64,000 nucleotides of DNA, taken from NCBI GenBank assembly GCA_003955985.1, contig CP033784.1:372001-436000 (forward strand). The letters are read 5' to 3'. Under the pieces are notes generated by a model that ran no database searches, was not told the origin of the DNA, and saw only the letters and a list, made by a program, of their open reading frames with translations. Below are positions 1-8,374 of the stretch, one piece after another. The stretch is from Corynebacterium jeikeium. Lineage in GTDB: Bacteria > Actinomycetota > Actinomycetes > Mycobacteriales > Mycobacteriaceae. Made by a program: the position numbers and the translations under genes. The first letter of the stretch is position 1; each line of letters opens with the position of its first letter.

Positions 1-569
1 ATGAAACGTGCGAGCACGATGGCATCCGGGTTTTCGGCGTCGACAATCTCGGCGACCTCATCGAATGCCTTACGCTTGCCGACGGCATCCTTGGGGAAGG
101 GCACATGGTGGAAGGGAATGTCATACGCTGCGACCAGTGGCTCCAGATCGCGGTGGTTACCAATTACTGCAGCGATTTCCATCGGATAGTCGGACTGTGC
201 GACGCGGCCGAGCAGATCCTGCAGGCAGTGGCCTTCCTTGGTCACCAGGATGACAGCGCGCTTCGGGACAGCGTTGTCGGTGACCTTCCAGCGGACCTCA
301 GGGCCCCAATCACCGACGAGCTCGGCGAATTTCTCGCGCAGCTCTTCTACCGTCAGGTCGAGCGCGTCGGCGCGGACCGCCTGGCGAGTGAAAAACCATC
401 CGGTCTCCGGGTCGGAGAAGAAGTCCGCTTCGGTAATCCACGCACCAATGTCGGACAGGAAGGTCGACAGGGTGGAAACGATACCGGTACGGTCTGGACA
501 GCCGAGCGAGAAGATGTACTGGCGCTCGGTGGGAGTACCGCTATTTGCGGTGATGAGAGAGCGAGTCAT
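1..569 (-). CDS. purU: Formyltetrahydrofolate deformylase (partial, 3' end outside window)
   Basis: PurU hydrolyses 10-formyl-THF to formate and THF, supplying formate and balancing the one-carbon pool. Translation from an ATG at 569 gives an N-terminal ACT-like domain (FSLGCPDRTGIVSTLSTFL, about residues 19-37) followed by the start of the formyltransferase fold (VILVTKEGHCLQDLL, then IAAVIGNHRDLEPL and YDIPFHHVPFP). About 189 residues are visible; the family is usually around 285-300, so roughly a third, including the catalytic end, lies beyond position 1. The downstream neighbour on the same strand is outside the window. Assignment rests on the clear ACT plus formyltransferase architecture. 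Confidence 0.93.
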   Translation of the reverse strand, partial: MTRSLITANSGTPTERQYIFSLGCPDRTGIVSTLSTFLSDIGAWITEADFFSDPETGWFFTRQAVRADALDLTVEELREKFAELVGDWGPEVRWKVTDNAVPKRAVILVTKEGHCLQDLLGRVAQSDYPMEIAAVIGNHRDLEPLVAAYDIPFHHVPFPKDAVGKRKAFDEVAEIVDAENPDAIVLARF

Positions 570-586
570 TCTCGGTATCTTACCTG

Positions 587-1357
587 CTAGCTAAAGGTAA
601 GTTCGCTCACGGTCGACAAAGGCAGATTTGCGCCCGTCAGCGTCAACGCCAGGCCCTCCCCGGTGACGTGCGCTTCCTCCACCTGCATACCGTGGCCGAT
701 ATCGTAGCTCAACAGCGTACCGCTCGCTTCTCCCAGCCAGCCGGCCAGGCCATCGAGGTTTAAGCCGAGGATTGAGCCGCCCTCCAAGTTGATTTCGATA
801 TGGCCGCCGTTGGCAATCGGGCGGAATTTGGAGGTCGCAAATCCGGAGGCGAATTCAATGTTGAACAGGCCTTCGTCCGGCAACGGCGTGATTGTGGAAG
901 CGCGTACACCGCTTTCCCGGTTAATTAGCGCCTGCAGCAGCTGAGGTGGGATTGTGACGTCTACTCGCAGCGACTCTGCGGTCGGATCCGCACGATTGCT
1001 CAGATCCACGTTTTCCAGGTGCACTTCCGCTGCCGGGTCACCGTTGATCTCCGGTGCGCTACCCAGCGCTTCCGGGTTCTTGACCTCCAGTGTGTTCGGA
1101 GTGGACAGATCCATCGAGGGCACTGACTTGGTGGCCAAGGCGAGCAGCATCGGGCGGGTGCCGAAAGAAACCTTGGGGTCTTCAGTGACCGTCGCACCAC
1201 GCTCTTCGGCGGAGGTGCGGTAGCCGTCGGAAATCTCCTTGCTCACGAACATCCGGACGCCGATTTCGCCGGCAATCGCAATGAGTGCCACCACGATGAT
1301 GACACCGAGGACGGTGGGCAGGACTTTGACGCTCGACGAGCGTTTAGCAGAACTCAT
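587..1357 (-). CDS. LmeA-like DUF2993 phospholipid-binding protein
   Basis: The protein has 256 residues with an N-terminal hydrophobic segment at about residues 12-32 (VLPTVLGVIIVVALIAIAGE), acting as a signal or membrane anchor, and a soluble domain outside the membrane. The body, with FGTRPMLLALATKSVPSMDL and a Gly-rich C-terminal part, matches the DUF2993 family, which includes mycobacterial LmeA, a periplasmic lipid-binding protein that affects lipomannan mannosylation. A specific role here is inference. It lies just upstream of purU on the same strand (17 bp gap), so the two may be cotranscribed. ATG at 1357 is preceded by GGGAACC, a weak ribosome site. Confidence 0.75.
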   Translation of the reverse strand: MSSAKRSSSVKVLPTVLGVIIVVALIAIAGEIGVRMFVSKEISDGYRTSAEERGATVTEDPKVSFGTRPMLLALATKSVPSMDLSTPNTLEVKNPEALGSAPEINGDPAAEVHLENVDLSNRADPTAESLRVDVTIPPQLLQALINRESGVRASTITPLPDEGLFNIEFASGFATSKFRPIANGGHIEINLEGGSILGLNLDGLAGWLGEASGTLLSYDIGHGMQVEEAHVTGEGLALTLTGANLPLSTVSELTFS

Positions 1358-1454
1358 GGTTCCCAGTCTTGCTTAACGACGGCTCCGTCGCTACCACCTT
1401 TCTTCGCCCGGGTGTCCGCCCCCGGTGCCGCCTCGGTGTGCCCCGCTGCGCAAC

Positions 1455-1952
1455 CTACTTAGTGACGTAGTCCGCCAGCACAGCGGTCTCAGCGTTGAGG
1501 ACGCGCTCCAGGTACGGAGCTGCCTTCTCCTCGAGCTTGCCACCGAGCAGCGGCACGTTGATGGCGAACTCGGAGTTGGTGGTCAGCACGGAACCTTCAC
1601 CCTGGGCGGTGAGCTTCTGGGACGCACTGAAGGACGCCGGTACGCCCGAAGCTTCTGTGGTCAAAGTAGAGGTCGCGCCGTCGTCGTTAAGCGGGCTGAT
1701 GACGAACGTGCGCGTCATGCCGACCCCGGACTTGACGAACTTCTGTGCCTGCGCCGGAATCTTGTCAGCAGAGACGGTCTGGCGAATCACGACGGTGGTG
1801 CCAGCGTCGGTGGTCTCGAACTTTTCCACCTTGCCGTCAGCTGCCGAGAAACGGTTTGCGACCTTCTCCCAGAAACCGGCGTCGGTGAGGGCCTCGTAAA
1901 CCTTCTCAATCGGCTGGTCGAAGTTGACGGTGTGCGTGTTAGTCGTACTCAT
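1455..1952 (-). CDS. DUF2505 (SRPBCC-like) protein
   Basis: A 165-residue soluble protein of the DUF2505 family, which has the START/SRPBCC helix-grip fold. The N-terminus (HTVNFDQPIEKVYEALTDAGFWEKV) is the typical opening strand and helix; a long C-terminal helix ends in LADYVTK. No catalytic residues are evident and the ligand is unknown. In other actinobacteria members sit next to murB, as here, where the gene is divergent from murB with start codons about 40 bp apart, so the promoters of the two genes overlap. It may continue as a transcript into the DUF2993 gene 97 bp downstream. Confidence 0.78.
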   Translation of the reverse strand: MSTTNTHTVNFDQPIEKVYEALTDAGFWEKVANRFSAADGKVEKFETTDAGTTVVIRQTVSADKIPAQAQKFVKSGVGMTRTFVISPLNDDGATSTLTTEASGVPASFSASQKLTAQGEGSVLTTNSEFAINVPLLGGKLEEKAAPYLERVLNAETAVLADYVTK

Positions 1953-1989
1953 GCGCTTGATGATACGTAATTTGCACTACGCTAGGGGC

Positions 1990-3213
1990 GTGGAAAATCT
2001 CGACCAATCGCCGAACCCAATTCACCTGACCTCCGACATGGAAGAAGCCATCGATGGGCTTGCGGGGCTAGAGGGGGTGGAGCTCAGCACGCATACCGCT
2101 TTCGCGGATTTGACGACGCTCCGCCTTGGCGGGGTGCCACGCGCGGTCGTGCGGTGCAACACGACGGACGCTGTGGTCGATGTTGTACGCACGCTTGACG
2201 ACGCTAACGTGCCCCTCCTCATCGTGGGAGGCGGATCCAACCTGGTGGTGGCCGATGAACTCGAGCCGCTGGTGGCTGTGGTGATCGAGGCCGACAACGT
2301 GACCATGAGCACTCGCGGACACGGGCTGGAGTCCGTGTCGGCAATCGTGGAGGCCGAGGCCGGTGCGGTCTGGGACGAGGTCGTGGAGATGAGTGTCGAC
2401 GCAGGTTTTGGCGGCCTTGAATGCCTGTCGGGTATTCCGGGATCGGCCGGAGCCACTCCGGTGCAGAACGTTGGCGCCTACGGTGCTGAGGTGTCGCAGG
2501 TCCTGGACTCGGTGCAGCTTTACGATCGCGCAACCGGCTCGGTCGAGTGGGTGGAACCGGAGTCTCTCGACCTTTCCTACCGCTACTCGAACCTGAAGTT
2601 CACCGCACGGGCAGTGGTGCTGGCCGTGCGGTTCGAGCTCAGTGTGGATGGCATGTCCGCGCCACTTCGCTATGGCGAACTGGCGCGGCGCCTGGGCGTC
2701 GACGAGGCCGAGGCTGCGGCTGGCGAGATTCGCAGGCCGGCTGAGTTGGTGCGCGAAAAGGTGCTTGAGCTGCGCCGGGGCAAGGGCATGGTGCTCGAAG
2801 ATGCTGACCGCGATACCTGGTCGGCGGGTTCTTTCTTTACCAACCCGATCATTCCGGAGAACTCGGTGGAGGCCGTGCGTGCAAAGGTTGCCGCGCTGCG
2901 TGGGGCCGATGAGGCCGCGAATATGCCCGCATTCCCCGCTGGCCCCGGCCACGAGGGAGCCGTGAAGCTCTCGGCGGCGTGGCTTATCGAGCGCGCCGGG
3001 TTCCCGAAGGGCTACCCCGGTGACGGTGCGCCCGCACGACTGTCGACTAAGCACACTCTTGCCCTGACCAACCGCGGGGAGTCCGGCGACGGTACGCCTA
3101 CGACCGCCGCCGACTTGGTGGCTTTGGCGCGCGATGTGCGCGCTGGCGTGGAAAAGGCCTTCGGCGTGACCCTGGTGCCCGAGCCGGTGTGGGTCGGCGT
3201 GAGCATCGATTAG
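1990..3213 (+). CDS. murB: UDP-N-acetylenolpyruvoylglucosamine reductase
   Basis: MurB reduces UDP-GlcNAc-enolpyruvate to UDP-MurNAc with NADPH and FAD, the second committed step of peptidoglycan synthesis in the cytoplasm. Visible are the FAD-binding segments TTLRLGG and LLIVGGGSNLVVAD, the substrate motif GIPGSAGATPVQNVGAYG, LSYRYSNLKF, and the C-terminal SAGSFFTNPI with the catalytic Ser, then SAAWLIERAGF. The GTG at 1990 was chosen because earlier in-frame ATGs overlap the divergent DUF2505 gene. A TACGCT just upstream could be a -10 box for a near-leaderless transcript. ATG 2038 is the alternative start. The ~407-residue product is slightly longer than usual. Confidence 0.95.
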   Translation: MENLDQSPNPIHLTSDMEEAIDGLAGLEGVELSTHTAFADLTTLRLGGVPRAVVRCNTTDAVVDVVRTLDDANVPLLIVGGGSNLVVADELEPLVAVVIEADNVTMSTRGHGLESVSAIVEAEAGAVWDEVVEMSVDAGFGGLECLSGIPGSAGATPVQNVGAYGAEVSQVLDSVQLYDRATGSVEWVEPESLDLSYRYSNLKFTARAVVLAVRFELSVDGMSAPLRYGELARRLGVDEAEAAAGEIRRPAELVREKVLELRRGKGMVLEDADRDTWSAGSFFTNPIIPENSVEAVRAKVAALRGADEAANMPAFPAGPGHEGAVKLSAAWLIERAGFPKGYPGDGAPARLSTKHTLALTNRGESGDGTPTTAADLVALARDVRAGVEKAFGVTLVPEPVWVGVSID

Positions 3214-3372
3214 GCCCGCGGCGGGTGGCTGATGGCCAGTGGGGGCGGACTGGAGAGGCTGGCGTGCCTGATGGGGCTGGCGGGCTTGATGGGGGGCGCT
3301 GGAGTCGCTGGAGCCGCTGAGTAGTCCTCAGCTTGCGCTCCCGGGCCTTCTCTTAGGGTCGGGGATAGAGAA

Positions 3373-3437
3373 AGTGACTAGGTTTATGACATGTGAATAT
3401 TATTCACCCTCAGTTTTTTGTCATAAACCTAGTCACT
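3373..3437. repeat. Nested palindrome, 19-bp perfect arms (copy 1)
   Basis: Within the 311-bp gap between the convergent murB and acyl-CoA ligase genes. Arm AGTGACTAGGTTTATGACA (3373-3391) is the exact reverse complement of 3419-3437. The 27-nt loop holds a second perfect hairpin, GTGAAT (3393-3398) with ATTCAC (3402-3407). The right arm with flanks, 3415-3443, matches 15645-15673 at 26 of 29 positions. It could end transcription from both sides, or be a small dispersed repeat. The rest of the gap (3214-3372) is G-rich with an imperfect 17-nt direct repeat near 3259-3296 and no coding signal; 3444-3524 holds nothing else recognisable. Confidence 0.85.
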
Positions 3438-3524
3438 AAGTCTGGGGGGGAGCCGGGGTCCGCCTTAAAGGGATAGGAGCCCGCTCTACTCAGGCCCCTA
3501 TCCCAACTACAAAACCACCGTGAA

Positions 3525-5360
3525 CTAATGGTGCTTGCGGTGGGAAAGCGAATCGACGCTCTGGCCCTTCTGCTCCAGCTGCGTGAGCAGCACGTCGCGG
3601 ACATCGCGGCGGCGGACCTTGCCCATCTGGTCGCGAGGAAGTTCCTCCAGGTGGAAGAATGCGCGCGGCACCTTGTACCGGGTCAGGTTGTCGTAGCAGT
3701 GGTCGCGGTAGGCGTCGGAATCCAGTCGGGCGTAGTCAGCAAGGGTGATGGCGGCCACGACCATCTCGGAGCCGTCACTCTTCGGGAGGCCGACGACCGT
3801 GGCATCGGTGATGTCTGGGTGGGAGAGCAGTACTTCCTCGACCTCGGCCGGGTAGACATTGAAGCCACCGGTGATGATGACCTCCTTGATGCGGGCAACC
3901 AGCTTGATGAAGCCGTCCGACTCCATGACTCCGACATCGCCGGTGCGGTACCAACGATCGCCAGCGGGAAGCTCAGCAGGCCCATCGGTGAAGGACTTCT
4001 CCGTTGCCTCCGGGAGGTTGAGATAACCGGCGAAAACCTGTGGGCCTCGGACGATGACCTCGCCCTCCTCGCCGTCAGCGCGGAGTTTGGTGGGATTTTC
4101 GGGGTCAACGATGGCAACCTCGGTGTCGGGGAATGGCAGGCCAACGTAGCCCGGGCGGCGGTTGCCGTCCATCGGGTTGCCGACGATAATCGGTGACGTT
4201 TCGGTGAGGCCGTAGCCTTCGACAAGGCGCCCGCCAGTGAGTTTCTCCCACTTCTGTACAAGGGAAACCGGCAGGGTAGCGGCGCCACAGAAGGCAAACT
4301 TTACCCCGGAGAGATCGACATTATCGCGCTCGGCTGCTTCGACAATCTTCTCGTAGAGAGTCGGCACACCAGGCACCCATGTCGGGCGATTGTTCTTCAT
4401 CACCTTCATAATCAGCGGAATCTCCGGTGCCGGCACCAGCACCAGTTCAGCGCCAATCAGCATGGACAAGTTGGTGACAATGGTCAGGCCGTAGGCATGG
4501 AACATTGGCAGGATGCCGAGGGAGATTTCCCGCTCCTTGCCAAGGCCCGGCACCCAGGCCTTACCCTGCAGAATGTTCGCTACCAACCCCTGGTGACTCA
4601 ACTGTGCGCCCTTTGGCGAGCCCGTGGTGCCAGAGGTGTACATCATCACTGCAGTGTCATCGGCAGTGATGGATTCATCGGCCTGGAGGTCGTGGCCATC
4701 TCCGCCGACGGCGTCGTGAAGCAAAGCGTCAAAACCCATGACCTGCGGTGCGGAGGAGTGCAGCTTAGCGCGGGCGGCGCGGAGCTTCGGCAGCGGGATC
4801 GACAGGGCGGTGCGCATGACAAACGGCAGGTCCTGCAGCATATTGACCGCGATGATGGTCTCGAGCGGGGTGTTGTTGCGGAGGTCTTCAAGTACGGGGA
4901 CGATCTTGTCCCAGCAGATGGCAAAGCGGGCGCCGTGGTCGTTGAATGGGTGGCGCAGTTCGTGCGCGGTGTAGAGGGGGTTGTGCTCTACGGCAACAGC
5001 GCCGAGGTGCAGAACTGCCCAGTAGGCGATGACGTGCTGCGGGCAGTTCGGCATGAGCAGTGCCACGCGATCGCCTTTGCGTACGCCAAGTGCGCGCAGG
5101 CCGGCGGCAACGCTGCGAACCTTGGCATCCAGCTCCGCATACGAGGTGGAGCGACCGAAGAAGGTCAGTGCCTTGCGGCGCGGGTGGTTGCTCAGAGTGT
5201 GGCGGTAGACGTCTAGGAGGGTGTCGAAGTTGTAGTCGATGTGGGGTGGGGTCCACTCCGGATACAAGTTCAGCCAGGCCTTGGAAACCGCAGCGTTGGG
5301 TGCGGAACCGTGAGCTGGGGCAGAGTCATTTGCAGCGTGTGAGCTGGATGTATCGGCCAT
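3525..5360 (-). CDS. Long-chain fatty acid-CoA ligase (FadD-type)
   Basis: An AMP-forming acyl-CoA synthetase of 611 residues. It shows the phosphate-binding loop YTSGTTGSPKGAQLSH, the A5 motif YGLTETSPII, the A7 motif WYRTGDVGV, the hinge VARIKEVIITGGFNVYPAEVEE and the C-terminal lysine region QMGKVRRRDV. It would activate a fatty acid through an acyl-adenylate to the CoA thioester. The N-terminal 30 residues are Ser/Ala-rich and variable. AGGAGG lies close upstream of ATG 5360. The gene is divergent from mshA, and the shared region carries a palindrome (5414-5431) that may be an operator. The chain-length specificity cannot be read from sequence. Confidence 0.92.
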   Translation of the reverse strand: MADTSSSHAANDSAPAHGSAPNAAVSKAWLNLYPEWTPPHIDYNFDTLLDVYRHTLSNHPRRKALTFFGRSTSYAELDAKVRSVAAGLRALGVRKGDRVALLMPNCPQHVIAYWAVLHLGAVAVEHNPLYTAHELRHPFNDHGARFAICWDKIVPVLEDLRNNTPLETIIAVNMLQDLPFVMRTALSIPLPKLRAARAKLHSSAPQVMGFDALLHDAVGGDGHDLQADESITADDTAVMMYTSGTTGSPKGAQLSHQGLVANILQGKAWVPGLGKEREISLGILPMFHAYGLTIVTNLSMLIGAELVLVPAPEIPLIMKVMKNNRPTWVPGVPTLYEKIVEAAERDNVDLSGVKFAFCGAATLPVSLVQKWEKLTGGRLVEGYGLTETSPIIVGNPMDGNRRPGYVGLPFPDTEVAIVDPENPTKLRADGEEGEVIVRGPQVFAGYLNLPEATEKSFTDGPAELPAGDRWYRTGDVGVMESDGFIKLVARIKEVIITGGFNVYPAEVEEVLLSHPDITDATVVGLPKSDGSEMVVAAITLADYARLDSDAYRDHCYDNLTRYKVPRAFFHLEELPRDQMGKVRRRDVRDVLLTQLEQKGQSVDSLSHRKHH

Positions 5361-5413
5361 GGGGTCCTCCTAAATTTTTGTTTAGCACCTGAATATGTCG
5401 TGAGGTGATAATA

Positions 5414-5431
5414 ACCTACGACGTAGTAGGT
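5414..5431. promoter_or_regulatory. Candidate operator between acyl-CoA ligase and mshA
   Basis: ACCTAC-GACGTA-GTAGGT is an inverted repeat with 6-bp arms and a 6-bp centre, 54 bp upstream of the acyl-CoA ligase start and about 108 bp upstream of the mshA start. The size and position fit a dimeric repressor site of the TetR/GntR kind, but no regulator gene is adjacent and no consensus is recognised. Confidence 0.4.
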
Positions 5432-5538
5432 ATCGACCTCTATTGTGCCGTACGTCGCACTGCGATGCCGGAATTCCGATACACGTATTTGAGGTACTCA
5501 TTTGCGGGGTTGCCCCTGGCGTAGGCACTCTGGGCAGT

Positions 5539-6882
5539 ATGAGCGAAACATTTCCGGCGGCAACGGCGGGCGCAGACGCAGCCACCTCTAACACCCCGGC
5601 GTGGCCGAACCGCATCGCGATGATCTCCATGCACACCTCTCCGCTGGAGCAACCGGGCATCGGTGACGCTGGTGGCATGAATGTCTACGTGCTGCGCACC
5701 TGCGAGGAGCTGGCACGACGCGGTGTGAAGGTGGATGTTTTCACCCGCGCCACGCGTTCCAGCGATGGGCCGGTGATTCAGGTCAGTGAGAACTTCCGCG
5801 TCATCAACATTGTGGCTGGTCCCTATGAGGGGTTAGAGAAGTCAGACCTGGCTACGCAGATGCCGGCCTTTGCCGGTGGGGTCATTGAATTCGCCCGCAA
5901 ACAGGGGATTGAATACGACCTGATCCATTCGCACTACTGGCTCTCTGGCCAGGTGGGGTGGCTGCTGTCGGATTTGCTTGACATTCCGTTTGTGCACACG
6001 GCGCACACGCTGGCGGCAGTGAAGAATCTCCATCTGGCGGAGGGAGATACGCCGGAGCCGGAGTCTCGGCGTATCTGTGAGCAGCAGATTGTGGACAATG
6101 CGTGCCGGCTCATCGTCAACACCGATGCCGAGGCTAAGCAGCTCGCGGATCTCCACGATGCCGACCCGTGGCGCATCAATGTCGTGCCGCCCGGGGTGGA
6201 CGTGGAGCTCTTTTCGCCGGGCAGTGATCGTGCCACCGAGCGGTCCCGTCGTGAGCTGGGCATCCCGTTGCACACTAAGGTCATTTTGTTCGTCGGTAGG
6301 CTGCAGCGGCTGAAAGGCCCGCAGGTATTGCTGCGGGGTGTCGGTGAGCTCATGCGTCGCCATCCCGCCACTAATGTCCGAGTGATTATCTGCGGTGGCC
6401 TGTCCGGTTCTGGGCTGCACGCGCCCGACGAATTCACCAATCTCGCCGCGGAAGAGGGGATTGATCACCTAGTCCGGTTCATGCCCCCGCGCCCGCCGCA
6501 GGATCTGGCGAAGCTCTACCAGGCCGCAGATATTGTCGCCGTGCCCAGTTACAACGAAACTTTCGGGTTGGTGGCGATGGAGGCTCAAGCCACCGGAACT
6601 CCCGTCGTCGCGGCGAATGTCGGCGGACTCTCCATCGCTGTCGACGATGGGGTCAGCGGTTTGCTTGTCGACGGTCACGAGCCCGCAGCCTGGGCCGATG
6701 CCCTCGGTCGCCTGGTGGAGGACGACGAGCTACGCATTAAATTGGCCACCCAGGCACGCGAGCACTCCCTGGAGTTTTCCTGGCAAAAGACCGTGGATCG
6801 GTTGGCCGATGTCTATCATCGAACCGAACTCCAAAAGGAAAATTGTCCCGGCTCTATCCGGGATGCGGGCGGCTCCCGGTAG
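5539..6882 (+). CDS. mshA: D-inositol-3-phosphate glycosyltransferase (mycothiol synthesis)
   Basis: MshA transfers GlcNAc from UDP-GlcNAc to 1L-myo-inositol 1-phosphate, the first step of mycothiol synthesis. It is a GT-B fold GT4 enzyme: N-terminal [23 protein letters not shown], the phosphate/sugar-nucleotide region [14 protein letters not shown] and the EX7E motif in [23 protein letters not shown] 5539 is preferred because it begins just before the conserved region; an upstream in-frame ATG at 5443 adds 32 unconserved residues. The length, 447, fits the family. Next come the YbjN-like gene and gpmA, the same order as Rv0486-Rv0489 in M. tuberculosis. Confidence 0.95.
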   Translation: MSETFPAATAGADAATSNTPAWPNRIAMISMHTSPLEQPGIGDAGGMNVYVLRTCEELARRGVKVDVFTRATRSSDGPVIQVSENFRVINIVAGPYEGLEKSDLATQMPAFAGGVIEFARKQGIEYDLIHSHYWLSGQVGWLLSDLLDIPFVHTAHTLAAVKNLHLAEGDTPEPESRRICEQQIVDNACRLIVNTDAEAKQLADLHDADPWRINVVPPGVDVELFSPGSDRATERSRRELGIPLHTKVILFVGRLQRLKGPQVLLRGVGELMRRHPATNVRVIICGGLSGSGLHAPDEFTNLAAEEGIDHLVRFMPPRPPQDLAKLYQAADIVAVPSYNETFGLVAMEAQATGTPVVAANVGGLSIAVDDGVSGLLVDGHEPAAWADALGRLVEDDELRIKLATQAREHSLEFSWQKTVDRLADVYHRTELQKENCPGSIRDAGGSR

Positions 6883-6941
6883 GTTTCGTTAGCTTCAGTA
6901 CCGCCAGAGCCGTAGCCACAAAAGCAGGGAGATGATTCACG

Positions 6942-7427
6942 ATGAGCACGGACATCCAAGTACAGCTGAAATCCCTCGGTGAGCAGCTGGAACGCCTCGG
7001 TGTCGAGCATGGTATTGCAGACAATGCCGCCGTGGTGGTCCTGCCTGGTAAGAAGAAGCTCAAGACTGTCGTCGGCCTCATCCCGGCACCGGACTCCCTG
7101 CGTGTTGAAGCCTTCGTCTGTCGCGCGGTCGAAGAAAACCACGAGGCCGTTTACAAGTGGTTGCTACAGCGCAACCGTCGTCTGTTCGGCATCGGTTACA
7201 CCATCGACGCCGCCGGCGACATCTACCTGGTCGGTCAACTGCCCGCTGAGCTTTCCGACGATGACCTCGACCGCCTCCTCGGTCAGCTGCTCGAGACGGC
7301 CGATGGGGACTTCAACCAGATCCTCGAACGCGGCTTTGCATCGGCAATTAAGCGCGAGTGGGAGTGGCGGGTTGACCGTGGGGAAAACCTGGCCAATCTG
7401 GAGCAGTTCCGCCACATGGTTGAGTAG
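6942..7427 (+). CDS. YbjN-domain protein (Rv0487-like)
   Basis: A 161-residue soluble protein of the YbjN family, whose fold resembles type III secretion chaperones. Features are RLFGIGYTIDAAGDIYLVGQLP and a C-terminal helix rich in charged residues. No catalytic motif is seen. The same family sits between mshA and gpm1 in mycobacteria, suggesting a conserved but uncharacterised link to this neighbourhood. GGGAGATGATTCACG upstream of ATG 6942 supplies a ribosome site. The 59-bp gap to mshA and same strand allow cotranscription. Confidence 0.85.
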   Translation: MSTDIQVQLKSLGEQLERLGVEHGIADNAAVVVLPGKKKLKTVVGLIPAPDSLRVEAFVCRAVEENHEAVYKWLLQRNRRLFGIGYTIDAAGDIYLVGQLPAELSDDDLDRLLGQLLETADGDFNQILERGFASAIKREWEWRVDRGENLANLEQFRHMVE

Positions 7428-7497
7428 CCGGGGGTAGCAACCCACATAGCGGGGCAACGAACGGCGGGCTTTCCCGTTTTGGGGCACAATTAGGGGT

Positions 7498-8244
7498 ATG
7501 AGCAATGGAAAACTGATTCTTGTCCGTCATGGCCAGAGTGAGTGGAACGCATCCAACCAGTTCACGGGCTGGGTCGACGTTGCACTGACCGACAAGGGCC
7601 GCGCTGAGGCAGTACGTGCCGGTGAGATGCTCGTAGAGGCAGGCCTGAAGCCGCAGGTTCTCTACACGTCGCTGCTGCGTCGCGCAATTAACACCGCACA
7701 CATTGCCCTGGATACCGCTGACCTGTTGTGGATTCCGGTTATCCGTGACTGGCGTCTGAACGAGCGCCACTACGGTGCTCTGCAGGGTCTGAACAAGGCA
7801 GAGACCAAGGAGAAGTACGGCGAGGACCAGTTCATGTCCTGGCGTCGCTCCTACGACACTCCGCCGCCGGAGCTGTCGGATGACAGCGAGTTCTCGCAGG
7901 CTAATGACCCGCGTTACGCCAACCTGGATGAGGTTCCGCGCACGGAGTGCCTCCTGGACGTCGTGAAGCGTTTCATTCCTTACTTTGAAGAGGAAATCCT
8001 GCCGCGTCTGAAGTCCGGTGAGACTGTCATGGTGGCAGCTCACGGTAACTCCCTGCGTGCACTGGTCAAGCACCTGGACAACATCTCGGACGAGGACATT
8101 GCCGCTCTGAACATCCCGACCGGTATCCCGCTGGTTTACGACTTTGATGCTGAGGGCAAGGTTTTGAACCCGGGTGGCACCTACCTGGATCCGGAAGCTG
8201 CAGCTGCAGGTGCTGCTGCTGTTGCCGCTCAGGGCAACAAGTAA
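7498..8244 (+). CDS. gpmA: 2,3-bisphosphoglycerate-dependent phosphoglycerate mutase
   Basis: Interconverts 3- and 2-phosphoglycerate in glycolysis and gluconeogenesis through a phosphohistidine. The [10 protein letters not shown] motif places the catalytic His at residue 11; [16 protein letters not shown] and the second histidine region [15 protein letters not shown] are present. The 248 residues match the dPGM family. The C-terminal tail is Ala-rich ([11 protein letters not shown]), a common variable end. The codon choice is strongly biased, as expected of a highly expressed glycolytic gene. A hairpin after the stop probably ends the transcript. Confidence 0.97.
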   Translation: MSNGKLILVRHGQSEWNASNQFTGWVDVALTDKGRAEAVRAGEMLVEAGLKPQVLYTSLLRRAINTAHIALDTADLLWIPVIRDWRLNERHYGALQGLNKAETKEKYGEDQFMSWRRSYDTPPPELSDDSEFSQANDPRYANLDEVPRTECLLDVVKRFIPYFEEEILPRLKSGETVMVAAHGNSLRALVKHLDNISDEDIAALNIPTGIPLVYDFDAEGKVLNPGGTYLDPEAAAAGAAAVAAQGNK

Positions 8245-8269
8245 AAATGTAGGTGTTTGATAGGCCGAT

Positions 8270-8301
8270 AAGGGGCGCAGCCAAGTGGGGCTGTGCTCCT
8301 T
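8270..8301 (+). terminator. Probable terminator after gpmA
   Basis: AAGGGGCGCAGCC (8270-8282) pairs with GGCTGTGCTCCTT (8289-8301) with two mismatched or wobble positions and a 6-nt loop. Only a weak T-rich stretch follows, so strength is uncertain. Confidence 0.55.
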
Positions 8302-8374
8302 GGTCTATTTAGAGCTAGCTAGCGCACTGATTTTCAGCGCGCGCGGATTGTGAAAAGAGCTTAGGGTAAGACCC

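Noticed and set aside
1924..1989. Earlier in-frame start codons for murB
   Set aside because: They lie inside the divergent DUF2505 start region and encode unconserved residues.
3259..3330. G-quadruplex or tandem repeat in the G-rich murB 3' region
   Set aside because: The repeat is only about 17 nt, imperfect and G-runs are irregular, so no specific structure can be supported.
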